Below are positions 45,070 to 55,937 of a stretch of 64,000 nucleotides of DNA, piece by piece. The position numbers were made by a program, and so were the translations under genes. This stretch comes from Eutypella sp. D-1 (lineage: Eukaryota; Ascomycota; Sordariomycetes; Xylariales; Diatrypaceae). How positions within the stretch are numbered: position 1 is the stretch's first letter; each line of letters opens with the position of its first letter. The stretch spans positions 2,203,358-2,267,357 of the forward strand of contig JAJTTP010000007.1 in the NCBI GenBank assembly GCA_023313575.1, in the 5' to 3' direction. Under the pieces are notes generated by a model that was not told where the DNA came from, did not search any database, and was given only the letters and a program-made list of their open reading frames with translations.

Positions 45070-46514
45070 ATGATTGTAAGGGAGTTCGGGGTGCGCCAAG
45101 GTATGTGAAGTTGAGCCTCTCTATCTCCTCCCGCATCCAATATGCGCGGGAAGAGGGAACCGAGCGTCAATTGCAAATTGCAAGGAATATTCACTGATAT
45201 CGATTTCACCAGGCCGCAAGGCATTGGCTTCCGCACCCCTTCGACAGGCCTGTCGCCGTGTAGCCCCTCTATCGACGACGACACAATTTCCCCCGACGCA
45301 GACACCCACGGCAGTTCAAGATCCCGTCGACCCCAGCTTCCAGACCTCACAGCCGCCACCCTCAATATTCACCTCAGCCCAAGTCCCCGCGACCCGGGCA
45401 AGCCGGCGCTCGCAGTCAGCGTCGGGGGCGCGGGGCGCAACGCAGCCGGACACGACAGCGGAGGACTACCACCGAACGCAGGCGCTGAAGCGGAAGCTGA
45501 TGCGGCAGGTGGGGACGCGGGTGCAGACGACGTACCGGCCGGGGGACGTGTTCCAGCGGCCACCGGGGCCGGGCGACGTGACGCTGGAGCTGCTGCTGGC
45601 GTCGCAGGCGCACATGGGCCACCACACGTCGCTGTGGAACCCGGCCAACGCGCGCTACATCTTCGGCGTGCGCCAGGGCATCCACGTCATCTCGCTCGAG
45701 CAGACCGCCGCGCACCTCCGCCGCGCCGCCCGCGTCGTCGAGGAGGTCGCCTATCGCGCCGGCCTCATCCTCTTCGTCGGTACCCGCCCCGGTCACACCC
45801 AGATCATCACCCAGGCTGCCCGCCTCGCGCGCTCCTGCCATCTCTTTACTAAGTGGGTTCCGGGCAGTATTACCAATAGCGAGGTTATTCTGGCGGGTAT
45901 GCCGATTCAGATGGTCGATGAACATGATAAGCCCCTCCAGGGCTTCGACCGCCATGTTACGGAGCGCCGCCCCCTCGTTCCCGACCTCGTTGTTTGTCTT
46001 AACCCCCTTGAGAATTACGTCCTGCTGCACGAGTGCGCCCTCGTGAATGTTCCTACCATTGGTGTTATTGACACCAACGTCGAGCCCAGCTGGGTTACCT
46101 ACGCCATTCCGGCCAATGATGACAGGTATGTCTTATTGTTTTGCTTCCAAACAACCCCAACACCCCCTCCCCATCAACAAAACAAAAGCACCACTGCTAA
46201 CCCAAACCTCCCCCAAAAGTCTCCGCTGTCTAGCGGTAATCGGCAGCGTGCTGGGGCGCGCGGGCGAGGCGGGCCACGAGCGGCGGCTCGCGGACGCGCG
46301 CCGCGGCGTCGTCGCCTGGGACACGCCCCTCGAGGTCCAGACCTTCATGACTCAGCAGCGCGAGCTCGCCGAGAAGGAGGCCGAGGCCGAGGCCCGCCAC
46401 ATCAACCGCGATGGCAGTAACCCGCAAGCCGCTGACGAGATCCGCGCGAATGCTCGTGGTGGTGGTGGTGATGGTGGTGAGCGGCCCTGGGAGCGGCAGG
46501 ATGGGGAATGGTGA
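45070..46514 (+). CDS. MRP4: Mitochondrial ribosomal protein uS2m (MRP4-type)
   Basis: Component of the mitochondrial small ribosomal subunit. Three exons: 45070-45100, 45213-46125, 46220-46514; introns of 112 and 94 nt (GTATGT donors); 412 aa. The 31-nt first exon encodes MIVREFGVRQ and ends in phase 1 at a strong GTATGT; joining to the CAG acceptor at 45210-45212 gives GRKALASAPLRQACRRVA, an Arg-rich amphipathic mitochondrial presequence without acidic residues. This start is needed because the main frame has no ATG at its beginning (its first possible start is a TTG at 45224). uS2 motifs: LLASQAHMGHHTSLWNP, ARYIFGVRQGIHVI, GLILFVGTRPGHTQII, CHLFTKWVPGSITNS, PDLVVCLNP, GVIDTNVEPSWVTYAIPANDD and SLRCLAVIGSVLG after the last join. 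The C-terminus is a charged, Gly-rich extension. Confidence 0.88.
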
Positions 46515-46976
46515 TAGGGCGGTTTGTTGTCGTGTATATTAGGGACGGGAATAAAAGCCCACCTGCTTGGTAGAAGCACTGGAGAGGAGAGGAGCATGCT
46601 GGTGTGAATAGATTCGGGGGAAAAAAAATCAACGTACGTGCAATATCATCACCGTTTGCGTAGACTTTACAGTACTTGAGTTGTGGCGCTTTACGAACGA
46701 TAGTCCATCCATGTTACACGCCCAGGGCCCCGGGGTATATGTGTAAGTCTTATAGTGCGCGACAGCAGCAAGCGATTTCACACATTCTCTACTTTTGCCA
46801 GCAGACCTTTTCTTCCTGCTTCCTCCGTGCGTGAGTTTGCTAGCAGTGATCGGACACCAATGCTATTGTCCACCACCAACATCCTCATATTATCCTCCCT
46901 ACGCCCAGCGCCCCCCCCCCCCCTCCCCCGCCTTCCACCTCCACCCCACCCACACCAACCATTCATTAAAGGAGCT
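46515..46976. other. Convergent 3' intergenic region
   Basis: 462 bp between convergent stop codons of uS2m and the RNase H gene, with a C-rich run at about 46909-46922. No further feature recognised. Confidence 0.5.
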
Positions 46977-47528
46977 CTAGAATCCCCAATAATCCTCGTC
47001 AGAATCCGAGTCCATATTCATATCAGAGTCCGACACCTCCGCGCCATCAAGCTCCTCGTTGCAATGGCGGTCGGGATCCGCATTCTGGTCCCTCGGCACC
47101 CAGAAGTAATCAACGGAGCCGAAATCCTGAATATCGTCCTGGAGGTCGAGGGCGCGCTCGACGAGGTCGCGGTTCGCGACTTCGTTACCCCGACTGTTGA
47201 CCCAGCCGTTGTCGCGCCACCGATGACACCACTCGTCCATGCAGCCGACGGCGTACCGGGAATCCGTGCGTACCTCGACGCGCAGGTACGGGTTCGTGGC
47301 TAGTTCCCGGTATCGCTCCAGCGCCCACTCCAGCGCTATCACGACGCCCGTCAGTTCCGCCCGCTGGTTTGTTGGTGGCTCCGAGTAGGGCCCGGACGGG
47401 AGACGCTCTACTTTGTACTTGTATGAGCCCCCGCGCTGGTACAGACATGCTGCTGCGGCCCCTTCTGCGTACCGCTGCCCGTTGCCCCGGCACGCGCCGT
47501 CGACGTGGAATTTCATCAGGTATACCAT
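46977..47528 (-). CDS. RNase H-fold protein
   Basis: Single exon, 183 aa. Ribonuclease H-like fold with the acidic carboxylates in place: FHVDGACRGNG (first Asp near residue 9), NQRAELTGVVIAL (Glu), RTDSRYAVGCMD (second Asp). Later motif VPRDQNADPDRHCNEEL resembles the VPRE-N-x-AD segment of the plant/fungal RNase H type (typical family members have a recognisable AD pair followed by LAN), although the HCNE part differs. The C-terminus is short and strongly acidic (SDSDMNMDSDSDED). It lacks an N-terminal hybrid-binding domain. Hydrolysis of RNA in RNA-DNA hybrids is the family function; mitochondrial or nuclear location is not evident. Divergent from the SPT10-like gene. Confidence 0.85.
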   Translation of the reverse strand: MVYLMKFHVDGACRGNGQRYAEGAAAACLYQRGGSYKYKVERLPSGPYSEPPTNQRAELTGVVIALEWALERYRELATNPYLRVEVRTDSRYAVGCMDEWCHRWRDNGWVNSRGNEVANRDLVERALDLQDDIQDFGSVDYFWVPRDQNADPDRHCNEELDGAEVSDSDMNMDSDSDEDYWGF

Positions 47529-49225
47529 GGCTGGCGTGGGATGGGGCTTGGTGGGAGGTGGATGGGTGGGTTAGTCTCAAGAATGTATCTCTCCCCTCCC
47601 GATGCACGCCGCCGTAAATCCGGGACCTCCGGAGTCTGTCCGAGTTGGTAAGTCTTAAAGTTTTTTTTTTTTGTCAAGGTTGCGATATTCCAGCAGGAAA
47701 GCTGGCGAAAAGAAGGAAACCGGCCAGATAATTAGCCTGGGGGGGAGGTTCCGTGCCAGCCCCCGTCACTCGAGCAGGTGAATGTTGTTGCTGTTGGCTG
47801 TTGTTGTTTTCGTGCCGAGAACGGCGTTTGACGAAACTGTACATAGCAAAACGTCTACGAGTTGGGCGTTTACTTGTTGGCCAGTGCAGTGGTGCTCATC
47901 GCGTCTGTACCTAGGTATTCAAGGGTCCCGTCTTCTGGTGTCTGCCTATCCAGGTACATCCTTGACGGCCATCTACCTACCTAGGCTCTAGAAGTTGTGG
48001 TGGGAGATCTCTTCCTACCTACCTAAGTACTTATCCTGATTATTCCATCCCGCTCTAATGTCTTTGCTTTATTTATTACCTGTAATAGTGCCTTTTAGGC
48101 CACCATCCAGGGGTTTCCTGCAGCTTTCTTCAGGAAGGGATTACCGTAGTGATAAGGAATTATATTATTTCATTCTTTCTACCTCTTTTGGCTCTCCAGG
48201 GAACTTTGGACAGCTTTAAACTGAGATTTCTCATGCTGTCAGATATCCAATAAGACAACCAGCGCCTAATGGTTGGGGATAGCCCCCCGAAAAGCTGCAT
48301 TTATTTCTCAGGAGAATGTGACCAAGGGGTGTTGGGATAGGTACACTTTGTATATGTACCAAGCACCCCTTTCTGTGTGTATGAAAACCAATGGCATCGC
48401 TAATAATATTACATAAGCAATTTACATAAATTTTATTCTCGGGACTAAGCCTATACAGGTATATATTTACTAAGTAGTCTTGACAAGGATCTCCGTTTTT
48501 TGCGCCCTTGCGGTTACCCCTCCTCCGATATCTTCCACCCCCAGACCCCTCCCACACTGCGAATTTCCCCTCACGACGCATCATATAACTGGGCGATCCG
48601 CACCGAACTTCTCAGAACGCTTTCGCCCCCCTCCCCCATTCCCCCTCGCCGTAACCTTGTAACCTGCAAGTGCAAGCAAGCCCGTGTGCTCACAACAACA
48701 CCCAGCAGACAGACACACACCCCCAGTGGCAAAATTCAGGGGGTACCTGCAGCGACTTGTTTCAAGGTCCCCAGAGGTCCTAATCTAAGAAAGCTTCCAC
48801 CCAAGCTTCCAAAGCTTCTATCCATCCATAGTGGGAGGTTGTTCTCTCTCTCGTACGACATTAAGGTTTATTAGGGTTTGGACGAATCAGAGAAGCTCCG
48901 TCTTCTTTTTTCCCCTGTCCCGTGCTGGTATATAAGAGTTCTGGTACGGGTAGGTACACCTCATGGTTTTATTGATTTGGTTCTTCTCTCTTCATTAATC
49001 GTCTCTTCCCATCTTCTCCCCCCTTTCTTTCCTGTTTATAGGGTTATTACGTAGAAGCCGTGTTAAGTCCAACGTGCATGTGCTGATGATGATTTCAAAT
49101 ATGTCTAGCAGTGGCCAAAGTACTTGTACAGACCCGGGGTTGGGGAGCTTGATGTTCGGACTGGACTGCCGCATCCTCGGCTTTGCCACTGGGAAGCGCA
49201 CCATCGCTTAAAAAAGAAAATCAAA
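47529..49225. promoter_or_regulatory. Divergent intergenic region RNase H / SPT10-like
   Basis: 1.7 kb between start codons. Includes CTACCTACCTAGG and TACCTACCTAAG at about 47970 and 48012, a TATATAAG at 48929-48936 and a strongly CT-rich stretch 48980-49030 typical of fungal promoters/leaders. No gene recognised. Confidence 0.5.
48929..48936 (+). promoter_or_regulatory. TATA box candidate for the SPT10-like gene
   Basis: TATATAAG about 290 bp before the ATG at 49226, followed by a CT-rich tract. A long leader would be implied if this is used; alternatively the start site is closer. Confidence 0.4.
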
Positions 49226-51268
49226 ATGCCGGCTATCATGGATGATCCGTCAAGCCCGACCATCTACCGCGTGTCGGGTGCCGCTCCGTTTCCGGATCCG
49301 AACAAGCCCGAACTACCGCCGAACATCGTTCCGCGCAAGGTGACCCTCCGGGACCGCCAGACCGTCGCCACGGTGGTTCCCTTCGTCTCCCGGGATCAGG
49401 TGCCGCCGTCGCTCCTGGCCTATCTCTCTGACCAATTCGCCAAGGAAATCGAGGGCGGCGACACGTACCCCATGACCGAGCCGATGCCCCTTGAGAAGTT
49501 CAGCGCCTATTGGCTCCAGAACTTCGCCGGTATCATGCTCCTCGGTAGTATCGACAGCGCCGACCAGGTCGTCGAGGGAAAGGACTGGTCTAAGGAGTGC
49601 CTGGGAAGTTTCTACATCAAGCCTAACTATCCCGGCCGCAGCAGTCACGTGTGTAACGCCGGGTTTCTCGTGACTGAGGCCGCTCGTAACCGCGGCGTCG
49701 GCCGCCTTATGGGCGAGACCTACCTCGACTGGGCACCCAAGCTAGGCTACACTTACTCCGTGTTCAACCTGGTGTACGAGACCAACGTGGTTTCGTGCCG
49801 GATCTGGGACGCCCTGGGGTTCAAGCGCATCGGGCGCGTCAAGGGGTGCGGTAACCTCAAATCGTACCCGGACCGGCTCGTGGACGCCATCATATACGGG
49901 CGAGACCTGGGCACGGGCGCCGACGGCGACGGCCAGATGTCGGACCCGCTTCTCGTGAGTGAAGAGCGCTTCGACAAGATCAAGTACTACCTCAAGTACG
50001 GGCGCTACCCGAACGGTTCTGACCGCGCCGAGAAAAGCAGGCTCCGCAGCGCCGCGACGCACTATAGGCTCCTCGACAACGACGTCCTGACGCTCAAGGG
50101 CAAGGAGGTCATCAGCGACCCGCCGCGCCAGATGGACATCTCGCGCTCCACCCACGAGGCCATGAGCCACGCCGGCATCAACAAGACGACCGCCGTCATC
50201 GCCGAGAAGTACCACTGGACGCGCATCAAGGAGACCGTCTCGGATGTAATTAGAACGTGCGTCCATTGTAAGGACCTTAGCAGGGCGCCCCTGCAGCAGC
50301 AACAGTTGCAGCAGCATGCGCCACAACAACTACAACAAGATTCTATATCAGCTCGGAAGCCTATAGTGAACAGTAGCGCACAAAGTAGCATTCCCGACCT
50401 GCCTCTCCCCCCACCCACCATGCCGCCACCTACCGTAGGCGGGCTAGGCGATCATGAGCCTTCCGGCAGGATGCTCGATTTGCCACCCATAGTGGAGTCG
50501 TCAAGTGCCTATGCCAATCCCAATGATATCTCGTCCCTGTTGAACCCTCTTGAATCCGGTCCCTCAGACGAGGGCATGCCGCCGCCACATGACCACATGT
50601 CCCACGACGCATCCCCGCACCAAGTGCACCACCACCACCATCATCATCACCATCATGACAACACAGCTCCCCTGGCCGCATTCTCCTCCCACGCCTCCAA
50701 CATGTATCAGCCGATAGACCCGCAGATCATCACGCAAGCGCAGCCGCCGCGGAACCCCCACCAGGGGGGAGCAGAACAGCTCCATCACCATCATCACCAG
50801 CACCAGCCCCATCACGCGTTCGAGCCGTTCGCCGCCCATCACGGCGACGGCGCCAGCCCGCCCTCGCCCCACGCGACCCTGCAGCCGCAGGACCCGTATA
50901 GTCCGCACAGCGCGCAGCACCACCCGCCGCTACCGGTGCACCCGCCGTTCCACGCGCAAGCGCAGCAGCAGCAACACACGCATACGCAACAGCACCATCA
51001 CCAGCACGGGGTGGGGGGTTCTGACCCGTTCCATAATCTGCTTCATGACCCTCACGAGACGGTGCATCAGGACCCTCATCATCATCATCCCACGTCACAC
51101 GGGACGTCGCCGGACGAAGACCAGGACCAGGATCAGGATGCCGTCGATCGCGATATGGATATGCTGATTGAGCATGGCGATGACTCGGAGTCGGATATGG
51201 AGGTCGAGGTTAGCACGCCGCTGGGCGTAGGGGCGAGGCGTGATGATGGCGGGGGCGGCAAGACTTGA
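49226..51268 (+). CDS. SPT10: SPT10-like GNAT acetyltransferase with integrase-type zinc finger
   Basis: Single exon, 680 aa. In yeast, Spt10 is a histone-gene activator with a GNAT domain; a GNAT domain is seen here at about residues 120-240 (SSHVCNAGFLVTEAARNRGVG, the acetyl-CoA loop, then GYTYSVFNLVYETNVVSCRIW and LGFKRIGRVKGCGNL). An integrase-like H2C2 zinc finger follows: H310, H315 in STHEAMSHAGINKTT and C345, C348 in RTCVHC, the same type as Spt10's DNA-binding domain. The C-terminal ~320 residues are low complexity: Gln-rich, then Pro/His-rich with a run of ten His near residue 473, then acidic (DEDQDQDQD). Start is MPAIMDD; the upstream in-frame codons have no ATG before the stop. 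Ortholog status is inferred from the domain pair. Confidence 0.82.
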   Translation: MPAIMDDPSSPTIYRVSGAAPFPDPNKPELPPNIVPRKVTLRDRQTVATVVPFVSRDQVPPSLLAYLSDQFAKEIEGGDTYPMTEPMPLEKFSAYWLQNFAGIMLLGSIDSADQVVEGKDWSKECLGSFYIKPNYPGRSSHVCNAGFLVTEAARNRGVGRLMGETYLDWAPKLGYTYSVFNLVYETNVVSCRIWDALGFKRIGRVKGCGNLKSYPDRLVDAIIYGRDLGTGADGDGQMSDPLLVSEERFDKIKYYLKYGRYPNGSDRAEKSRLRSAATHYRLLDNDVLTLKGKEVISDPPRQMDISRSTHEAMSHAGINKTTAVIAEKYHWTRIKETVSDVIRTCVHCKDLSRAPLQQQQLQQHAPQQLQQDSISARKPIVNSSAQSSIPDLPLPPPTMPPPTVGGLGDHEPSGRMLDLPPIVESSSAYANPNDISSLLNPLESGPSDEGMPPPHDHMSHDASPHQVHHHHHHHHHHDNTAPLAAFSSHASNMYQPIDPQIITQAQPPRNPHQGGAEQLHHHHHQHQPHHAFEPFAAHHGDGASPPSPHATLQPQDPYSPHSAQHHPPLPVHPPFHAQAQQQQHTHTQQHHHQHGVGGSDPFHNLLHDPHETVHQDPHHHHPTSHGTSPDEDQDQDQDAVDRDMDMLIEHGDDSESDMEVEVSTPLGVGARRDDGGGGKT

Positions 51269-52230
51269 TGTATCCTGAGTATGCACGCGTACGCGGTTAT
51301 CTACAGAGGAGGATCCTACGCCCCTTTACTAACTTTTACTTCCCTTGGGCGCCGCAGGATACACACACACACATATATATATACACCTGCATGCGTGCGT
51401 CCATGCTTGAGCCACGACCATGCATGGCTTATGTCTACATGCGGATGAAACGATAACGCCGCCGCCAGGCGCACGGGCGGTACGGTACATAAACCTGCGT
51501 ATCGGATTGTCAGAGTAGCGATGATGGGCTTCACTTAAGGACAAAAAATTCATGTTCATATAGATTATATAAAAACCCCATTTGGTTTCGGTTACCAGAG
51601 GGTTCGGTTCGGATTGTATATACATACATACTCTATAAGTGTTAAGTAGGACGTTAGAGGAACGAACGACCTTAAAAGGGGGGACGAGACGATAGGTACG
51701 TCTCTCTCTCATATGACAATAAATCGGTTAACTATCTAACGTACATCAAATCTGCTGTATATCGATATCGTAGTAGATAGGTTAAACCCCACCATAACCA
51801 GATTTCGAGCTCGAGCTATAGGGCTTGGCACTCGATAGATACCTGATAGCTGGAGGGAGATAGAAGGAAGGCTGCAATGATAACTAAGTAATTTTTTGGA
51901 GCTGTAAAAGCTTCCCACCGCCCACCTACGTAGTACTTTGACGGTTTTGACCGTATAAGGGAATTATCCATAGTAGCGGGTTTAGTTAGCTGGGCAGTAC
52001 ATACCTAATACTAATAAACCACAATCAACTAACAACAACAACCTTACACAACAACTAGAACGAACACTCTGTAACACCATTTTCCCACGATATCTTCCAC
52101 GACGATTCCACGACGAACCCTGTAATTCTTCTTTTTTTTTAAAACCCCATCTGAGGCTCGAAGTTAGATTCTTTATAACGATATCACATTGCGGTCCTCG
52201 TCCTGCTGTCAGCTTTCCCCCCGCGTCAAA
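51269..52230. promoter_or_regulatory. Intergenic promoter region of CCT7
   Basis: 962 bp between co-directional genes. Contains CA and TA repeats near 51360-51383, CACCTACGTAGTA near 51924 and an A/C-rich leader before 52231. No gene recognised. Confidence 0.45.
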
Positions 52231-54226
52231 ATGTCGTTTGGTGGTCAAACCCCCACCATTATCGTCCTAAAAGAGGGTCAGTAAGAAAGAAGAATGAGGA
52301 AGAAGAAGACGAGAAGATGACGACGACGATGATGAAGATGATAAAGCGAAGAAGACACATACTGACGTATTTTTTATCTCCCACTCCCGTGTGAAATACA
52401 GGCACCGATACCTCGCAGGGAAAAGGTCAAATCGTGTCCAACATAAATGCTTGCATAGCAGTTCAGTCGACTATCAAGTCAACGCTGGGTCCTTATGGCG
52501 GTGATCTATTAATGGTCGACGAGAATGGAAGGCAGACCATCACTAACGATGGTGCCACGGTGATGAAGGTCAGGGGCAACCAACTCCATGCCATTAGCTC
52601 ACTCGGAAGCAAACAGTTCTCTTCATTCGGTTGAGACTTGCTAACATGAACACATTTTATTTTATATACCTACAGCTACTCGACATCGTACATCCCGCCG
52701 CGCGAATCCTGGTCGACATCGCGAGATCACAAGACGCCGAGGTAGGAGACGGCACGACGTCCGTGGTGGTGTTGGCCGGGGAGATCCTCAAGGAGATAAG
52801 AGAACACGTCGAGCAAGGAGTCAGCTCCCAGATCATCATCAAGGGTCTACGGAGGGCCTCCCAGATGGCCGTCAACAAGATCAAGGAGATTGCCGTCAGG
52901 ACCGACGAGGCCGATCGCCGCGAGACCCTGGCTAAGCTTGCCGGCACCGCCATGACGAGCAAGCTGATCAAGCGGAATACTGAGTTCTTCACCAAGAGTG
53001 CGTCATCCTCTTTCATGTTATTTCACTATTTTTGGGTTAGCAGTATAGCCAGCTAACATGACATCTTTCCAACAACAGTGGTCGTCGACGCCGTTCTCTC
53101 CCTCGACCAGAACGACCTCAACGAGAAACTCATCGGCATCAAAAAAATCCCCGGCGGCTCTCTGACCGAATCCCTCTTCGTCAACGGCGTCGCCTTCAAG
53201 AAGACCTTCTCCTACGCCGGCTTCGAGCAGCAGCCCAAGTCCTTCGAGAAGCCCAAGATCGTGTGCCTCAACGTCGAGCTCGAGCTCAAGGCCGAGAAGG
53301 ACAACGCCGAGGTCCGCGTCGAGCAGGTCTCCGAGTACCAGGCCATCGTCGACGCCGAGTGGCAGATCATCTACAAGAAGCTCGAGGCCCTGCACGCCAC
53401 CGGCGCCAAGGTCGTCCTGTCCAAGCAGCCCATCGGCGACCTCGCCACCCAGTACTTCGCCGACCGCGACGTCTTCTGCGCCGGCCGCGTCGCCTCCGAG
53501 GACATGGACCGCGTCGTCGAGGCCACCGGCGCCACCATCCAGTCCACCTGCTCCGACATCCAGCCCCACCACCTCGGCGTGTGCGGGTCCTTCGACGAGC
53601 GCCAGATCGGCGGCGAGCGCTTCAACTTCTTCGAGGACTGCCCCGAGGCCAAGACCTGCACCCTGGTCCTGCGCGGCGGCGCCGAGCAGTTCATCGCCGA
53701 GGTCGAGCGCTCCCTGCACGACGCCATCATGATCGTCAAGCGCGCCATCAAGAACCACCTGATTGTCGGCGGCGGCGGCGCCTGCGAGATGGAGGTCTCC
53801 GCCTACCTGCACCAGTTCGCCGACAAGAACGTCGCCCACAAGCAGCAGGCGGTGATCAAGTCCTTCGCGAAGGCGCTCGAGGTGATCCCGCGCCAGCTGT
53901 GCGACAACGCGGGCTTCGACGCCACCGACATCCTCAACAAGCTGCGCGTCGAGCACCGCAAGGGCCGCGTCTGGGCGGGCGTCGACTTCGCCTCCGGCGA
54001 CAACGAGGGCGTCGCCGACATGATGGACGCCTTCGTCTGGGAACCCGCCCTCGTCAAGATCAACGCCATCCAGGCCGCCGTCGAGGCCTCCTGCCTCATC
54101 CTCGGCGTCGACGAGACCATCCGCAACGAGGAATCCGCTCAGCCCCAGGCCCCCGGCAAACCCCTGCCCCCCGGCGCCGCGCAGCGCGCCCTCCGCGGCC
54201 GTGGCCGCGGCATACCCAGGCGGTGA
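52231..54226 (+). CDS. CCT7: CCT/TRiC chaperonin subunit eta
   Basis: Cytosolic ATP-dependent folding chaperonin subunit, part of the 16-mer that folds actin and tubulin. Four exons: 52231-52276, 52402-52568, 52676-52997, 53079-54226; introns of 125, 107 and 81 nt; 560 aa. Joins give KEG-TDTSQG, VMK-LLDIVHP and KMVVDAV. Eta-type signatures: [20 protein letters not shown], the ATP-site [108 protein letters not shown], and a Gly-Arg-rich C-terminus ([10 protein letters not shown]). The first donor is the weak GTCAGT; a neighbouring GTAAGA would shift the frame. The nearby long antisense frame is a shadow. Confidence 0.95.
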
Positions 54227-55430
54227 GCTTAAGGCGTGAGCGGGGTGGGCCTGTTTAGCTGGGAGGTTGGGGAGGGGGCGTCGTGATGTCGTGGGAAAGA
54301 GGGTCGTGTATGTACGTACGTACGATAGTGACAAAAAGAAAAGAAAGGGATGGTAGAAATCAACCCCCTCCCTCCCCTCTCCCCTTACGGGATGGGATGG
54401 GAACAGGGTTCGTACATAGATAAGACGGGAAAAAATCAGACGCCTCGAAGCCATCCGATGCCAACTCCCCTTTGCATGCCTTACTCCTACCTTCACCTGT
54501 AATGTTCCCTCTCTTTCTACGAAGTGACAATCTACGGGATCTTAGGCCTAGAGTCTATACAATATCGCCTACATTGCTACCTAGGGTGAATTGCTCGTCC
54601 AATGCGTATCTACGAATTTTCTTTTTTCTTTTCTGTAAATATGCCATGAAGGTCGGCCATGTAGGTAAGGAGGTTTAGGTTCATGATGGGATACTCAATA
54701 CTGCATTGTAGTAAGTCCAAACGGAAGCCTCGAGTCCAAGATGGCGGTTTGGGGTTGTTTTCGGATCTATGTAGGTCTGGTCTAGCACATATGCATACCA
54801 ACTTTCATGTTTAAATCTGAAAGATCGCACACGCCCAGGCGGGTTTACCCATGAGCATGATCTGTCTGATTTCGCTATTTTTTTTTTTTGAAAAGCTCAA
54901 ATCTAGGACATAGATGGGGGGGATGCAGAGCCGAGCTTGATATACGGTCTTCTCCTGTTCCTTACGACGGGGATGGTGATATCCACCTCCCCCGGCTCTT
55001 TTTTTCTTACTACATACTGGAGCAGCATCACTTGCCCGCCGTTTCCCATACTACGTATCCCCCCCTTCCATGGCTACACCTCTTTCTTGCCTCTTCTACC
55101 TCTTACACACCACAATACACGGACAAGTGCAGCCAGCGTGAGGGTTGCGATCAAAATCAAAGTGGTGTGTGTAGTGGATACACACTATCTGAGAACAGGC
55201 GGCTGTGGTATATCTGCATCATGATCATGACACTGGCCCGGGCTTCGGGGTTCTACTACTCTTACCTCAAACACTTGATCGCTAAGTTATTTATCCGCGT
55301 ATAGAAGAAGAATAAGTCGGGTTTCGGTATCGGTTTCCATATCTAACTATGGTCTGGAGTCCTTGCATAGTGGAGGGTTGAAAAATAAGAGAGAGGGGTG
55401 ATGCTAACGTCGGCGGCGTTCACGATGATT
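54227..55430. other. Intergenic region between CCT7 and the RIP island
   Basis: 1.2 kb; base composition normal up to about 55610. Contains GTACGTACGTACG near 54310. Open frames around 54888-55304 show no supported gene. Confidence 0.45.
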
Positions 55431-55433
55431 CAG

Positions 55434-55610
55434 CTGCTTTTTTAGCCCCTCCCGGGACGTTAAAAGGGCCCTGCACTGCTTTTTTAGCCCTTACCGGGGG
55501 GTTGAGGGGTCAAGGGCCTAGTTAGGGGCGCTGCTCTGCCTTGCCACCCTGCTACAACCACTCATGCCGTCTTATAAAATAAAGTCTCCGTCCCACTGCT
55601 TTTTTAACCC
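55434..55610. repeat. Three copies of a TIR-like terminal motif at the island edge
   Basis: CTGCTTTTTTAGCCC at 55434-55448, TGCACTGCTTTTTTAGCCC at 55472-55490 and CACTGCTTTTTTAACCC at 55594-55610, all on the plus strand. The second is identical to the left end of the element at 39359. The third marks the exact point where GC content collapses. Confidence 0.65.
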
Positions 55611-55780
55611 TTTATAAAAGCGATAAAAAGTTAAAAGCTTATTTAATTTAAAATATAACTTTATTTATTTACTTTTATATTATATATTTTATTTATTAAT
55701 TATAAAATATATAATTTATAAGCTTTATATAATTAATATTTTATTATTTTTTTTAACCGTTATAATTAATTATATTAAAA
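55594..55780 (+). repeat. Repeat 'a', first copy
   Basis: Starts with CACTGCTTTTTTAACCC and continues through an A/T-rich stretch with internal near-palindromes (AGCTTATTTAATT ... AATTTATAAGCT). A second, more mutated copy is at 57905-58077. The right limit of this copy is not clear. Confidence 0.6.
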
Positions 55781-55937
55781 TATATAAAAACGAAAAAAAA
55801 GTCGGTAAATTATAATAATAATATTTATATATTAACGTATAAATATGTACAAACATATATATATATATATAATTAAAATATTTAAATTTTAAATAAACAA
55901 TTTAAAAAAATTAAGTTTAATTTATTTTTAATAAACA

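Noticed and set aside
53018..54496. 492-codon open frame antisense to CCT7
   Set aside because: Gly/Asp/Val/Leu-rich translation produced by GC-rich third positions of CCT7 on the other strand; CCT7 is certain.
54888..55304. 138-codon plus frame before the RIP island
   Set aside because: Low-complexity Tyr/Ser/Pro-rich translation without supporting splice sites or features.
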